A stretch of DNA of 64,000 bases, from NCBI RefSeq assembly GCF_003383095.1, contig NZ_PSYW01000005.1, positions 62,001-126,000 on the forward strand. Direction: 5' to 3'. The position numbers and the translations under genes were made by a program. The stretch is from Haloferax sp. Atlit-12N (lineage in GTDB: Archaea; Halobacteriota; Halobacteria; Halobacteriales; Haloferacaceae). Of the stretch, positions 8,678 through 16,726 are shown piece after piece (positions within the stretch are counted from its first letter, which is position 1; every line of letters begins with the position of its first letter). The notes under the pieces are model-generated. The model was not told the DNA's origin and made no database searches. It was given only the letters and a program-made list of their open reading frames with translations.

Positions 8678-8769
8678 TGCCCCGCCATTTTCCCTCGCCG
8701 GGTATAAGTTCGGTGGCCGCGGCGGCGACCGACTCTGCGCGACTCTCCGAGCGGTCCGCGGTTTTCGCC

Positions 8770-9141
8770 TCAGTCGTCGAGGTTCCGCGACTCGTTTTCG
8801 CGGCGAAGCACGCGGCCGCTGTAGAGGTAGTAGGCGGGCGCGACGAACGGGAGCGCGAACGCCGCGCCGAACCAGAGGTGCCGCGACGCGCCCCAGTTGA
8901 TGCCTTGCCCACGGAGCGACTTGATATCGGCGCGAATCAGTCCCGCGTAGAAGACGTGCGTGACGAGGTACACCGCGAACGCCGGCTCGGGCCCGATGTA
9001 CAGGGAGACCCCGGTGAACATGACGAACCCGATGGCGTAGATGACCGGCAGTACCCCGCGGTAGCGGCCGCGCGCCGGGCGCTGTTTCTGCTGCCGCTCG
9101 CGCTCGACCGCCGTCCCGCGGCGGTACTCGTCGGTGCTCAT
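8770..9141 (-). CDS. Conserved haloarchaeal membrane protein, three predicted helices
   Basis: This 123-residue protein starts MSTDEYRRGTAVERERQQ, a charged cytoplasmic segment, and has hydrophobic stretches at VLPVIYAIGFVMFTGVSLYIG, AFAVYLVTHVFYAGLI and HLWFGAAFALPFVAPAYYLY (each split here for length). The ATG at 9141 is preferred because the longer upstream frame is Arg/Pro-rich and lacks similarity to a real protein. Its function is unknown and I recognise no catalytic motif. Confidence 0.7.
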   Translation of the reverse strand: MSTDEYRRGTAVERERQQKQRPARGRYRGVLPVIYAIGFVMFTGVSLYIGPEPAFAVYLVTHVFYAGLIRADIKSLRGQGINWGASRHLWFGAAFALPFVAPAYYLYSGRVLRRENESRNLDD

Positions 9142-9179
9142 GTCGCTACGGTGTGCCCCCCGCGGAAAAAGTGGTTCGC

Positions 9180-9602
9180 TCAGCCGAGGTACTTGACTTC
9201 GACCTCGTGTGGGCCGTCGTCCGTCGGGAGCGCGACGGCCTCGCGGAGGTGGTCGCGGACCGCCGAGCGCCACGCTCGGACCGCCTTCGTGTGGTGCTCG
9301 TGGTGCGCTTCGACCTCGTAGGGCTCCGGACGCGTCTCGTCGGGTTCGGGGTACGCGGGGGCGTCGTCGGCGACGAAGACCCGCGGGTCGAGGTGTATCG
9401 GCTCGGGGTCGGCGTAGTCCGAGGCCTCGCCGCCGGTTCGGTGAATTCGCGCTCGCATCCGCCCGTAGAACGGCGGGGTGACGCGGAGGACGACGGGGTC
9501 GTCGCCCCGGCGGTTCGCCTCGAGGGCGGTCACGAGGTCGTCGGTCGTGACTGCGAGCGAGCGGACGGCGCTCGGGTCGGACGACCCGCGCGCGTCGTTC
9601 AA
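9180..9602 (-). CDS. Conserved hypothetical protein, probably coupled to a zinc-ribbon gene
   Basis: The reading frame encodes about 140 residues from a TTG at 9602 that overlaps the stop of the upstream small gene (ATTGA junction). The core TTDDLVTALEANRRGDDPVV, followed by LRVTPPFYGRMRARIH and a His/Glu-rich segment EVEAHHEHHT, looks like real acidic haloarchaeal protein. The same frame is open further upstream to 9704, but that part overlaps the zinc-ribbon gene and is Arg-rich. I do not recognise the family and the start is uncertain. Confidence 0.6.
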   Translation of the reverse strand: MNDARGSSDPSAVRSLAVTTDDLVTALEANRRGDDPVVLRVTPPFYGRMRARIHRTGGEASDYADPEPIHLDPRVFVADDAPAYPEPDETRPEPYEVEAHHEHHTKAVRAWRSAVRDHLREAVALPTDDGPHEVEVKYLG

Positions 9603-9733
9603 TCTCCGGCGCGTCGGCGACTCGTTACCGACGTGGGCCGCAGTTCGCCGCTGCACTCGGGGCAGGTCGAACGGTACGACGCGGCGCTCACGGTCGTTTG
9701 ACACTCACGACAGACGTACGAAGCGCGTTCCAT
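9599..9733 (-). CDS. 44-residue rubrerythrin-like zinc-ribbon protein (DUF7129-like)
   Basis: This tiny gene encodes MERASYVCRECQTTVSAASY, then STCPECSGELRPTSV. The two CxxC pairs, 16 residues apart, match the haloarchaeal small proteins annotated as rubrerythrin-like domain or DUF7129. It starts with ATG at 9733 and its TGA overlaps the probable start of the next gene on the same strand. No iron-binding four-helix domain is present, so the rubrerythrin label refers only to the rubredoxin-like ribbon. Function is unknown. Confidence 0.75.
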   Translation of the reverse strand: MERASYVCRECQTTVSAASYRSTCPECSGELRPTSVTSRRRAGD

Positions 9734-9844
9734 CGAACATTCGTACGAGACATGGTGTGTTAAAACTTACCACAGAAACCACGAGCGGGGAATCGCGCCC
9801 GCGGGTCCGTGTCCTTTTACCCGAACGGGGCGCAATCCGCCAGT

Positions 9845-10687
9845 ATGACAGACGCATGGTTCGCCGGCGCGGACCCCGACGACCCCGAATCCGGGGCGAC
9901 GCGAGTCCGAACGGGCCGCGCCTCCGCCCCCGCCGACTGGCCGGCCGAGGCCGTCGATACCGGGTTCGCCGCCGACGAGACCGACTACTACGCCAAACTC
10001 CGCTCTGCGACGCTCGCCGCCGCCAGCGAGGCCGTCGCAGAGCGCGAGCGCTCCGACGACGTGCAACTCGCCCACGCGGTGCGCGCGATGGACGACGCCG
10101 AACGGACCGCGAACGAACTCGCCGAGCGGGTCGTCGAGTGGGCCGGCACGCTCTACGAGGACGTCCCGCGCGGCCTCGACGGCGTCCGCGACATCGCCGA
10201 ACGAAACCCCAAGACTGCAGCCGAAGAACGCGTCGTCTCCTACGCCACCCGCGCGGTGGACCTGCTCGACGAACGCGACGACCTCCGGGCGTTCATCGAG
10301 GAGCGCGCGCCCACGGCCGCGCCGAACCTCGCCGAGATGGCCGGTCCGGTCCTCGCGGCGCGGCTCATCGCGCTTGCTGGTGGCCTCGAAAGCCTCGCCA
10401 AGAAGCCGAGCGGAACGGTCCAAGTGCTCGGGGCAGAAGACGCCCTGTTCGCGCACCTGAAGGGTCGCGCCACGTCACCCAAACACGGCGTCATCTTCAC
10501 CCACGAGTTCGTCCGCGGGACGCGCCCGCAGGACCGCGGGTCGGCCGCCCGCGCGCTCGCCGGGAAGCTCTCTATCGCCGCACGCATCGACCACTACTCG
10601 GGCGACTATCGGTCGGACCTACACACCGAACTCGCCGACCGGATGGAGACGATTCGCGCCCGCGCCGACGAGGGGGCCGACGAATGA
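9845..10687 (+). CDS. NOP5/NOP56-type C/D box sRNP core protein
   Basis: This 280-residue protein is the scaffold of the archaeal box C/D RNP, which guides 2'-O-methylation of rRNA and tRNA. The Nop domain is clear: GPVLAARLIALAGGLESLAK, then SGTVQVLGAEDALFAHL and SPKHGVIFTHEFVRG, which bind L7Ae-bound RNA. A coiled-coil segment precedes it. The ATG at 9845 follows a short upstream frame without similarity. The TGA stop overlaps the start of fibrillarin by 4 nt (ATGA), so the two partners are made from one transcript in one-to-one fashion. Confidence 0.93.
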   Translation: MTDAWFAGADPDDPESGATRVRTGRASAPADWPAEAVDTGFAADETDYYAKLRSATLAAASEAVAERERSDDVQLAHAVRAMDDAERTANELAERVVEWAGTLYEDVPRGLDGVRDIAERNPKTAAEERVVSYATRAVDLLDERDDLRAFIEERAPTAAPNLAEMAGPVLAARLIALAGGLESLAKKPSGTVQVLGAEDALFAHLKGRATSPKHGVIFTHEFVRGTRPQDRGSAARALAGKLSIAARIDHYSGDYRSDLHTELADRMETIRARADEGADE

Positions 10688-11349
10688 GCGACGATAGCTC
10701 CGCAGCCGACGCCGATGTCGACCTTCCCGAAGGCGTCGAACGCCGGCCGTTCGGCGGCCGACAGCGCCTCTCGACGCGGGGCGCGCAGGTCTACGGCGAA
10801 CCCGTCGATTCCGACGGCTGGCGCGCGTGGGACGCCGGGCGCTCGAAGCTCGGCGCGATGCTCGAACTCGGCATGGACACCGGCCTCGTCGGCGGCGAGT
10901 CGGTCCTCTACCTCGGGGCCGCCTCGGGGACCACCGTCTCGCACGTCGCCGACTTCGCCGGGCCGACCTACGCCGTGGAGTTCGCGCCGCGCCCCGTCCG
11001 CGACCTCGTCGGCGTCGCCGAGGACCGCGACAATCTCTTTCCGCTCTTGAAGGACGCGCGCGACCCCGAATCCTACGCGCACGTGGTCGAATCCGGCATC
11101 GATTGCCTCGTCATGGACGTGGCGACCCGCGGGCAGGCGACCGTCGCTGTCCGCAACCGACAGTTCCTCGCGGACGACGGTCGGCTCCTGATGGCCGTCA
11201 AGGCGCGGAGCGAGGACGTGACCGCCGAGCCGGACGACGTGTTCGACGACGTGGTCGCCGAACTCGACTCGGCCTACGAAATCATCGACACAGCCCGTCT
11301 CGACCGCTTCCACGCGGACCACCTCGGTATCGTCGCCCGGCCGAAGTAG
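10684..11349 (+). CDS. flpA: Fibrillarin-like rRNA/tRNA 2'-O-methyltransferase
   Basis: This 221-residue S-adenosylmethionine-dependent enzyme methylates ribose 2'-OH in guide-RNA-directed fashion within the box C/D RNP. The Rossmann SAM motif is present as VLYLGAASGTTVSHVAD, followed by YAVEFAPRPVRDL, and the catalytic-loop region CLVMDVATRGQA. The C-terminal HADHLGIVARPK is typical of archaeal FlpA. Its ATG overlaps the stop of the NOP5 gene. The acidic N-terminal 20 residues are a halophilic extension. Length is normal. Confidence 0.95.
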   Translation: MSDDSSAADADVDLPEGVERRPFGGRQRLSTRGAQVYGEPVDSDGWRAWDAGRSKLGAMLELGMDTGLVGGESVLYLGAASGTTVSHVADFAGPTYAVEFAPRPVRDLVGVAEDRDNLFPLLKDARDPESYAHVVESGIDCLVMDVATRGQATVAVRNRQFLADDGRLLMAVKARSEDVTAEPDDVFDDVVAELDSAYEIIDTARLDRFHADHLGIVARPK

Positions 11350-11506
11350 ACGGGCGGCGGCGGTTCCGTCATCGCTCCGTCTGACGACCGTTCCGAGAGA
11401 CCTGATTTTCGCCCGTCATTATCGCCCGATTCGCTTGCCCGCGGTCGTGCGACGCGTTCGCCGGCTCCCACGGTGTTTTTAATTCGGCGCAACTTACGCC
11501 GTTGCG

Positions 11507-12583
11507 ATGGAACTAGGGTCGGCGGACGCCTTCGACCGAATGGGGACGCTCGGCGTCGAAGAGGAATTCTATATCGTCGATGCCGACGGCCGCCCCACCT
11601 CGGGTATCGACGACTTAGTCTACGGACCGGAGCCTCCCGAACCGCTCGCCGGACGGCTCGACCACGAGTTGTTCAAATTCACTATCGAGACGCAGACGCC
11701 GCTCATCGAGGACCCCGACGAGGCCGGCGCGGCCGTCGAGACGGTCCGCGAGGCGCTCGTCGACCACGCCGCGGACCACGGCTACCGCATCGCCGCGGCC
11801 GGGCTCCACCCCGCCGCCAAGTGGCGCGAACTCGACCACGCGACGAAGCCCCGGTATCAGGCGCAGCTCGACCGAATTCAGTACCCACAACATCGGAACA
11901 CGACCGCCGGCCTCCACGTCCACGTCGGCGTCGACGACGCGGACAAGGCCGTCTGGGTCGCCAACGAACTCCGCTGGTATCTCGCGCCCCTGCTCGCGCT
12001 CTCTGCGAACTCTCCCTTCTGGAACGGCTTCGACACCGGCCTCGCCTCGGCCCGCGCCAAGGTGTTCGAGAACCTCCCGAACACCGGCATGCCGACCGCC
12101 TTCGACGACTTCGAGGACTTCCAGCGCTTCGAGCGCCGGATGGTCGAGTACGGCTCGATAGACGACCGGGGCGAACTCTGGTACGACGTGCGCCCCCACA
12201 CAGGCCACGGGACGGTCGAAATCCGCACCCCCGACGCCCAGACCGACCCCGAACGCGTCGCCGACTTCGTCGAGTACGTCCACGCGCTCGTGTTGGACCT
12301 CGCCGACCGCTACGAGTCCGGTGAATCGGGAACGACGGTCCGCCGGGAACTCCTCGACGAGAACAAGTGGCGCGCGACCCGCTACGGCCGAGACACCGAC
12401 TTCATCGCTCCCGATTCCGAGGGCGTCGTGAGCCTCGAATCGTTCGTCGAAAGCGAGTCCGACCGCCTCGGCGTCGACGGCCTCCGGTCGCTTCTCGACG
12501 CCGAACCCGGCACCGCCGTCCAGCGACGGATTCACGAGAAGTCCGGGCTCGACGCCCTGTGCGAACACTTGACGCTGGACTGA
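11507..12583 (+). CDS. gshA: Glutamate-cysteine ligase, haloarchaeal GshA
   Basis: This 358-residue ATP-dependent enzyme joins glutamate and cysteine to make gamma-glutamylcysteine, the main low-molecular-weight thiol of haloarchaea, which lack glutathione. The GCS2-type core shows [10 protein letters not shown] near the start (glutamate/Mg binding), [18 protein letters not shown] and [18 protein letters not shown]. It is a stand-alone monocistronic gene with about 155 intergenic bases upstream. The assignment matches the enzyme characterised in Haloferax volcanii, from memory of the family. Confidence 0.93.
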   Translation: MELGSADAFDRMGTLGVEEEFYIVDADGRPTSGIDDLVYGPEPPEPLAGRLDHELFKFTIETQTPLIEDPDEAGAAVETVREALVDHAADHGYRIAAAGLHPAAKWRELDHATKPRYQAQLDRIQYPQHRNTTAGLHVHVGVDDADKAVWVANELRWYLAPLLALSANSPFWNGFDTGLASARAKVFENLPNTGMPTAFDDFEDFQRFERRMVEYGSIDDRGELWYDVRPHTGHGTVEIRTPDAQTDPERVADFVEYVHALVLDLADRYESGESGTTVRRELLDENKWRATRYGRDTDFIAPDSEGVVSLESFVESESDRLGVDGLRSLLDAEPGTAVQRRIHEKSGLDALCEHLTLD

Positions 12584-12650
12584 GTCGCACGCCGACGACC
12601 GACAGGAAACATTTTTTAGCGCCCCAGTTTTGACCTTTGCCGTAGCACAA

Positions 12651-13115
12651 ATGTCTGCGGACCAGAGCACAGAGGGGAGCGCGGAGTCGACGGACGAAGA
12701 ACACTCGGGTGGCGCGGCCGACTGCGCCGTCTCCGAGTTCGACGATGGGTTGGTGGACCTGCTCGCGTGGATTCTCGACACAGAGACCCGCGCGCGAATC
12801 TACGTCTACCTCCGACAGCACCCCCACTCGACGAGTGAGGAAGTCGCCGAGGGGACCGGCCTCTACCCCAGTACGGTTCGGGAGGCGCTGGCCGAACTCA
12901 CCGACGACGAGACGGTCGAGCGCCGCAAGCGGAAGAGTTCCGGCGCGGGAAACAACCCCTACGAGTACGTCGCAATCGCGCCGAGCGACCTCGTGAAGGG
13001 CGTCTCCGGGCAGGTGCAAGAGCAGTTGAACGCCGTGTTCAACCTCGACCGACACCTCGGCACCGACCGCACCGACGAGACCGAACCGGTCACGATTACG
13101 GTCCACGAGGAGTAG
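12651..13115 (+). CDS. TrmB/MarR-like winged-helix transcriptional regulator
   Basis: This 154-residue protein has an acidic N-terminus (about 35 residues), then a helix-turn-helix: ARIYVYLRQHPHSTSEEVAE, TGLYPSTVREALAELTD and the basic wing VERRKRKSSG. The last 35 residues (VSGQVQEQLNAVFNLDRHLG) may form a dimerisation helix. No ligand domain is visible, so it is a small DNA-binding regulator of unknown targets. The ATG at 12651 is chosen over upstream in-frame starts. A T-run and AT-rich block just before the start probably hold the promoter. Confidence 0.8.
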   Translation: MSADQSTEGSAESTDEEHSGGAADCAVSEFDDGLVDLLAWILDTETRARIYVYLRQHPHSTSEEVAEGTGLYPSTVREALAELTDDETVERRKRKSSGAGNNPYEYVAIAPSDLVKGVSGQVQEQLNAVFNLDRHLGTDRTDETEPVTITVHEE

Positions 13116-13234
13116 CTCCGCGGTCTGCCGGCTTCTGCGGTGACTCGCCCGATTTCGGGAGCCTTCGCTCCGCGGGTGTTGGTCGGTTAGGCTAACCCGA
13201 CCCGCTTAAGTCGCGCCGCACCCACCGCGAGAGT

Positions 13235-13735
13235 ATGCACGTCGCGCTGGGCGGGACGTTCGACCCTGTCCACGATGGACACCTCGCGCTGTTCGAGCGG
13301 GCGTTCGAATTGGGTGATGTCACGGTCGGACTCACGAGCGACGAACTCGCGCCGAAGACGCGACACGTCGACCGCTACGTCCGGCCCTTCGACGACCGCA
13401 AGGCCGACCTCGAAGCCGAACTCCGACCGCTCGCCGAGGAGTACGACCGCGAGTTCGAGGTCCGCGAACTCGACAAACCGACCGGCATCGCGACCGAGGA
13501 AGGCTTCGATGTCCTCATCGTCTCGCCCGAGACGCGGGGCGGCGGCGAGCGCGTCAACGAGATTCGCGAAGAGAAAGGCCTCAAACCCCTCCGTATCGAG
13601 GTTGTCGAGCACATTCCCGCCGAAGACGGCGAGCGTATCTCCTCGACCCGTATCGTCTCAGGGGAGATAGACCGCCACGGCAACCTCACGCCCGACCGCG
13701 AGGGTCGCGGTCGGACACCCCCGAGCGACGAATAG
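13235..13735 (+). CDS. coaD: Phosphopantetheine adenylyltransferase (archaeal type)
   Basis: This 166-residue nucleotidyltransferase converts 4'-phosphopantetheine and ATP to dephospho-CoA, the penultimate step of coenzyme A synthesis. It has the N-terminal GGTFDPVHDGH with the HxGH signature, and the ISSTRI motif near residue 146 that binds ATP phosphates. The layout matches the archaeal/eukaryotic form rather than bacterial CoaD. The last 25 residues are a basic/acidic tail. A small membrane-protein gene follows 29 bases after the stop. Confidence 0.93.
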   Translation: MHVALGGTFDPVHDGHLALFERAFELGDVTVGLTSDELAPKTRHVDRYVRPFDDRKADLEAELRPLAEEYDREFEVRELDKPTGIATEEGFDVLIVSPETRGGGERVNEIREEKGLKPLRIEVVEHIPAEDGERISSTRIVSGEIDRHGNLTPDREGRGRTPPSDE

Positions 13736-13764
13736 TTTTCACGCTCACGGTCGTATCGCCGCCC

Positions 13765-13971
13765 ATGCGACACCCGTTGTTCGCCAGCTTCGCCGTCGGC
13801 GTCGTCGCCGCCGTGCTCGTCGGCATCGCCGTCACCGAACTGGCCGCTCGGTGGATTTTCTTCTCGCTGTTCGTCGGTATTCCGGCCGGTATCGTCGCCG
13901 GCGTCCTCGCCGTTGCGGTGACCTACGCGGTCTTGACTCGCCGGATGGCACCGTCGAACTCCCCAGAGTGA
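13765..13971 (+). CDS. 68-residue membrane protein
   Basis: This small protein (MRHPLFASFAVGVVAAVLVG, then AVTELAARWIFFSLFVGIPA and GIVAGVLAVAVTYAVLTRR) is almost entirely hydrophobic, with two or three membrane helices and a short Ser/Pro tail. It follows coaD closely on the same strand and may share its transcript. It is conserved-looking, but I cannot name a family or function. It converges with the TFB-like gene at 13983, only 11 bases away. Confidence 0.7.
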   Translation: MRHPLFASFAVGVVAAVLVGIAVTELAARWIFFSLFVGIPAGIVAGVLAVAVTYAVLTRRMAPSNSPE

Positions 13972-13982
13972 GCGCCTCCTAA

Positions 13983-14291
13983 TCACCAACTCGGCGGTCG
14001 GAAGCCGGCCTCTCGGAGGAGGTCCTTCCAGCGCTGTTGGATGCTGAGCCGCGACACGTCCATCGACTCGGCGACGGCGGTCTGTGAGCGCTCCTCGCCG
14101 GCGATGAGCGCGCCGGCGTAGAGGCTGGCGGCGGCGACGGCCTTCTTCGAGCGCTCCTCGTCGGGCAACTGCGTGAGAAACATGTCCGAGGCGTACGAGC
14201 GGGCCTCGCTGCCGAGTTCGAGGCCGTCGGCGGCGGCGTCGATGCGGGACAGCCACTCCTGATTGTCTCGCTGGTCTCGGGCGCTGTACAT
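13983..14291 (-). CDS. Single-cyclin TFB-like protein
   Basis: This 102-residue protein resembles one cyclin repeat of TFB and nothing else. It has DEERSKKAVAAASLYAGALI, then QTAVAESMDVSRLSIQQRWK, matching the second cyclin repeat and its BRE-reading helix-turn-helix (compare TQSEVSTVADISEVTIRNRY in the full TFB at 5623). There is no zinc ribbon, B-reader or first repeat. The ATG start MYSARDQRDNQEW is unrelated to TFB, so this looks like an intact short gene rather than a cut fragment. It could compete with TFBs for promoters or act as a gene-specific regulator. Confidence 0.75.
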   Translation of the reverse strand: MYSARDQRDNQEWLSRIDAAADGLELGSEARSYASDMFLTQLPDEERSKKAVAAASLYAGALIAGEERSQTAVAESMDVSRLSIQQRWKDLLREAGFRPPSW

Positions 14292-14343
14292 GGTCGTCGT
14301 TGCGGCCGCGGGAGCATAATCCCCGCGGCGGCCCCTCGTGACG

Positions 14344-14352
14344 TTTATATAT
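14344..14352 (+). promoter_or_regulatory. TATA box of the tRNA-Leu gene
   Basis: TTTATATAT stands about 46-54 nt before the mature tRNA 5' end. That places transcription start about 20-25 nt upstream of the tRNA, leaving a short leader removed by RNase P. Confidence 0.6.
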
Positions 14353-14397
14353 CGTTGCGGGAAATGTCAGGCCGAAGGGCGAGCGTCGCCCGATTGC

Positions 14398-14480
14398 GCG
14401 CGGGTAGCCAAGTGGCCAAAGGCGCAGCGCTTAGGACGCTGTGGTGTAGACCTTCGCAGGTTCGAACCCTGTCCCGCGCA
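14398..14480 (+). tRNA. tRNA-Leu (anticodon UAG)
   Basis: An 83-nt class II tRNA is visible. The acceptor stem pairs GCGCGGG (14398-14404) with CCCGCGC (14473-14479), followed by discriminator A. The anticodon arm is CAGCG-CTTAGGA-CGCTG, giving anticodon TAG (reads CUN leucine codons). A long variable arm (TGGTGTAGACCTTCGC) and a T arm with GGTTCGAACCCTG follow. There is no intron. CCA is not encoded. The 3' end of this gene is repeated downstream. Confidence 0.95.
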
Positions 14481-14706
14481 TACCGTCTCGAACACCGTGA
14501 GAGACGTGTCTGCGCGACAGAAGGGTTCGAATCAGGGAGCAACGCGACGCGTTGCGACCGCGGTTCGAACCCTGTCCCGCGCCTTTTCCATCCGACGCGA
14601 CCCGAATGGCGAAGCCGTGAGCGAGGACGAAAATCGTGGCAGAAGAGTTCGAACCCTACGAGACGAGCACCGCGAGTCTCGGTCCGGTTCGAACCCTATC
14701 CCGCGC
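14459..14706 (+). repeat. tRNA-Leu 3'-end copies in a diverged tandem repeat
   Basis: The last 21 bases of the tRNA gene before the discriminator (GGTTCGAACCCTGTCCCGCGC, 14459-14479) recur exactly at 14562-14582 and with one change at 14686-14706. A 14-nt element cagaagRgttcgaa at 14518-14531 and 14640-14653 precedes the two downstream copies by 44-46 nt. The copies therefore belong to two diverged units about 103-124 nt long. Either repeated site-specific integration and loss, or local duplication of the tRNA tail, would give this pattern. Confidence 0.85.
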
Positions 14707-14807
14707 GCTGTCTGTTGAAATTCGTCGTCGGTGATAGCGTTGAGACAGCGGCGAGCGGGGAGTTCGAAAACAGCAGATAGACCGTCGCCCGGGGAGAAGA
14801 GCGTTCG
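14481..14807. other. Gene-free stretch between tRNA-Leu and a lipoprotein gene
   Basis: These 327 bases hold the two tRNA-tail repeat units and no convincing coding frame; the open frames present are rich in Arg/Ser and carry no family similarity. The rest (14707-14807) is the 3' flank of the convergent lipoprotein gene. Confidence 0.6.
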
Positions 14808-15263
14808 TTATCGAATCGTGTGCTCGCGGACCTCAACGGTCCCGTTTTCGAGGACGGTGAGTTCGAACGACTCCGTGGAACCGACCGGGCGCTCCCACCG
14901 CACCGTTCCGTTCACCGCGACGGAGACCGTCTGGCGGGTCGGCTGGAACCGGTCGGTCAGGTCGAGACCGCCGTCTCCACCGTAGTCGGAGAACGACTCA
15001 TTGAAGACCTCTTCACTGCCGACTGCGACCGCAACGCGCCCTGTGAACCCTGCTTCTGGATACAGTGCCAGGCGAGTCTCGGGCGTTCGGTCGGTGAGCG
15101 CTCCCGTCCGCTCGGACGTCGAGGTCGACTCAGTCGGAGACGGTGTGGTCGCCGCGGACGGAGACGTCGTTTCGGCTGTCGTTGTGTCGCGGGCACCGAT
15201 TCCCGAGCACCCCGCGAGAATAATCAGAAGCGCCGTTAGCACGACAGCGACCGAATTGCTCAT
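14808..15263 (-). CDS. Secreted lipoprotein of unknown function
   Basis: This 151-residue protein starts MSNSVAVVLTALLIILAGCS: a signal peptide with lipobox LAGC and a predicted lipid-modified Cys near residue 19. A Ser/Thr-rich linker (about residues 25-55) follows, of the type often O-glycosylated in haloarchaea. The C-terminal beta-rich domain contains TRQTVSVAVNGTVRWERPVG and a conserved-looking STESFELTVLENGTVEVREH. The ATG at 15263 is chosen because it places the signal peptide at the N-terminus. No family recognised. Confidence 0.7.
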   Translation of the reverse strand: MSNSVAVVLTALLIILAGCSGIGARDTTTAETTSPSAATTPSPTESTSTSERTGALTDRTPETRLALYPEAGFTGRVAVAVGSEEVFNESFSDYGGDGGLDLTDRFQPTRQTVSVAVNGTVRWERPVGSTESFELTVLENGTVEVREHTIR

Positions 15264-15436
15264 CTCAATCTTTCCCACTACCAGAGTCACAACAGGCTGT
15301 CAAACCTCTTGTGGGGTCCAGACACGGGGATTCAAACAGACGCCCCTCACTCCGCCGCGGCCCCGTACTCCACCCTTAAACACCCCGCATACGTTCGGAG
15401 GAAACCTTACCGTCGTGGTGTCTAATTCGCTGACGA

Positions 15437-15799
15437 ATGTCTGCGCAGTCACTCTACGCTCGCATCGGCGGCCGCGAGGCCGTCGAAGCAGTCGTCTCGG
15501 ACTTCTACGACCGCGTCCTCGCCGACGACTCGGTCGCCCACTACTTCGACGACATCGACATGGTCGAACAGCGCGCCCATCAGGTCAAGTTCATCAGCGC
15601 CGTCGCGGGCGGTCCCGTCGAGTACGACGGGGCCGACATGCGGGAGGCTCACGACCACCTCGACCTCTCCGGTGAGGACTTCGACGCCATCGCCGAACAC
15701 CTCGCGGCGGCGCTCGACGAAAACGGCGTTGCCCCGGAAGACGCCGATGCGATTCTCGACGAAGTCGCCGCGCTCAGAGCCCCGATTCTGGGGCAGTAG
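15437..15799 (+). CDS. Group I truncated haemoglobin
   Basis: This 120-residue 2-on-2 globin opens with MSAQSLYARIGGREAVEAVV, a truncated-haemoglobin hallmark (SLYxRIGG). The proximal haem-ligating His lies in REAHDHL near residue 72, and the B10 Tyr is in SDFYDRVL. The E-helix region reads QRAHQVKFISAVAGGP. In cells these proteins bind O2 or NO and are thought to detoxify NO. The gene stands alone, divergent from the lipoprotein at 14808. The length is typical. Confidence 0.92.
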   Translation: MSAQSLYARIGGREAVEAVVSDFYDRVLADDSVAHYFDDIDMVEQRAHQVKFISAVAGGPVEYDGADMREAHDHLDLSGEDFDAIAEHLAAALDENGVAPEDADAILDEVAALRAPILGQ

Positions 15800-15915
15800 G
15801 TTCCGTCCGTCCCGTTCCTGGGAGAATCAGTCGCCGGTTTCGACCGGCCGAATCGCGCACGCCACGCGTCAGACGCGACACAACCCTTTTTCTCACCCGG
15901 TGTGTCTCTCCACCA

Positions 15916-16725
15916 ATGGCGGCGTTATCCGAGTTATTGGGCGACCTCGTGGCGGACGTCGATGGGCTGTTTCTGTTCACGCCGAGTCACTCCCACTACG
16001 AGCAGTTCGCCGAGACGGACGTTCCGACGGTGGTTATCGCGCCGGAGAACACGGTCGAAGCCGAGACGTTCGTGGAACTGCCCCTCCAGTTCCAGAACGT
16101 CAAGGACCGCATCCGGTTCGGCGTCGAGGGCGCGATGGAACAGAGTATCGTCGAGGCGGGAGACACCATCGCCTGCAACGTCGGGGTCTTCGGCGGCGAC
16201 CTCGACTCGCTCGTCCGGGTTCGCGTCGACGAGAACATGCGGTCGGGCATCTACGACCTCTTTGCGAACTCCCGGGCGGACCCCGGCGTCATCCGCGACG
16301 TGTTCGAGGTGGCCATCGAACTGGGCAAGAAAGGGCAGAAGGGCGAACCCGTCGGCGCGCTGTTCATCGTCGGCGACGCGGGTAAGGTGATGAACAAGTC
16401 GCGGCCGCTCTCGTACAACCCCTTCGAGAAGTCCCACGTCTACGTCGGCGACCCCATCGTCAACGTGATGCTCAAAGAGTTCTCGCGGCTCGACGGCGCG
16501 TTCGTCATCTCCGACTCGGGGAAAATCGTCTCGGCGTACCGCTACCTCGAACCCTCCGCGGAGGGCGTCGACATCCCGAAGGGGCTGGGCGCGCGCCACA
16601 TGGCCGGCGGCGCTATCACCCGCGACACCAACGCCACCGCCATCGTCCTCTCGGAGTCCGACGGACTCGTCCGGGCGTTCAAAGGCGGCAAGATGATTCT
16701 CGAAATCGACCCGGAGGCGTACTGA
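15916..16725 (+). CDS. dacZ: Diadenylate cyclase DacZ (c-di-AMP synthase)
   Basis: This 269-residue protein condenses two ATP into cyclic di-AMP, a second messenger linked to osmotic control. The DAC domain is C-terminal (about 130-265) with the DGA motif in RLDGAFVISDSGK and the second motif as GARHMAGGAIT, where the common RHR is RHM, as I recall for archaeal DacZ proteins. The N-terminal 120 residues form the archaeal-specific domain. The stop at 16723-16725 is one base from the ATG of an MscS channel gene, so the two are probably co-transcribed. In H. volcanii this enzyme is reported to be essential and tightly controlled. Confidence 0.93.
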   Translation: MAALSELLGDLVADVDGLFLFTPSHSHYEQFAETDVPTVVIAPENTVEAETFVELPLQFQNVKDRIRFGVEGAMEQSIVEAGDTIACNVGVFGGDLDSLVRVRVDENMRSGIYDLFANSRADPGVIRDVFEVAIELGKKGQKGEPVGALFIVGDAGKVMNKSRPLSYNPFEKSHVYVGDPIVNVMLKEFSRLDGAFVISDSGKIVSAYRYLEPSAEGVDIPKGLGARHMAGGAITRDTNATAIVLSESDGLVRAFKGGKMILEIDPEAY

Positions 16726-16726
16726 G

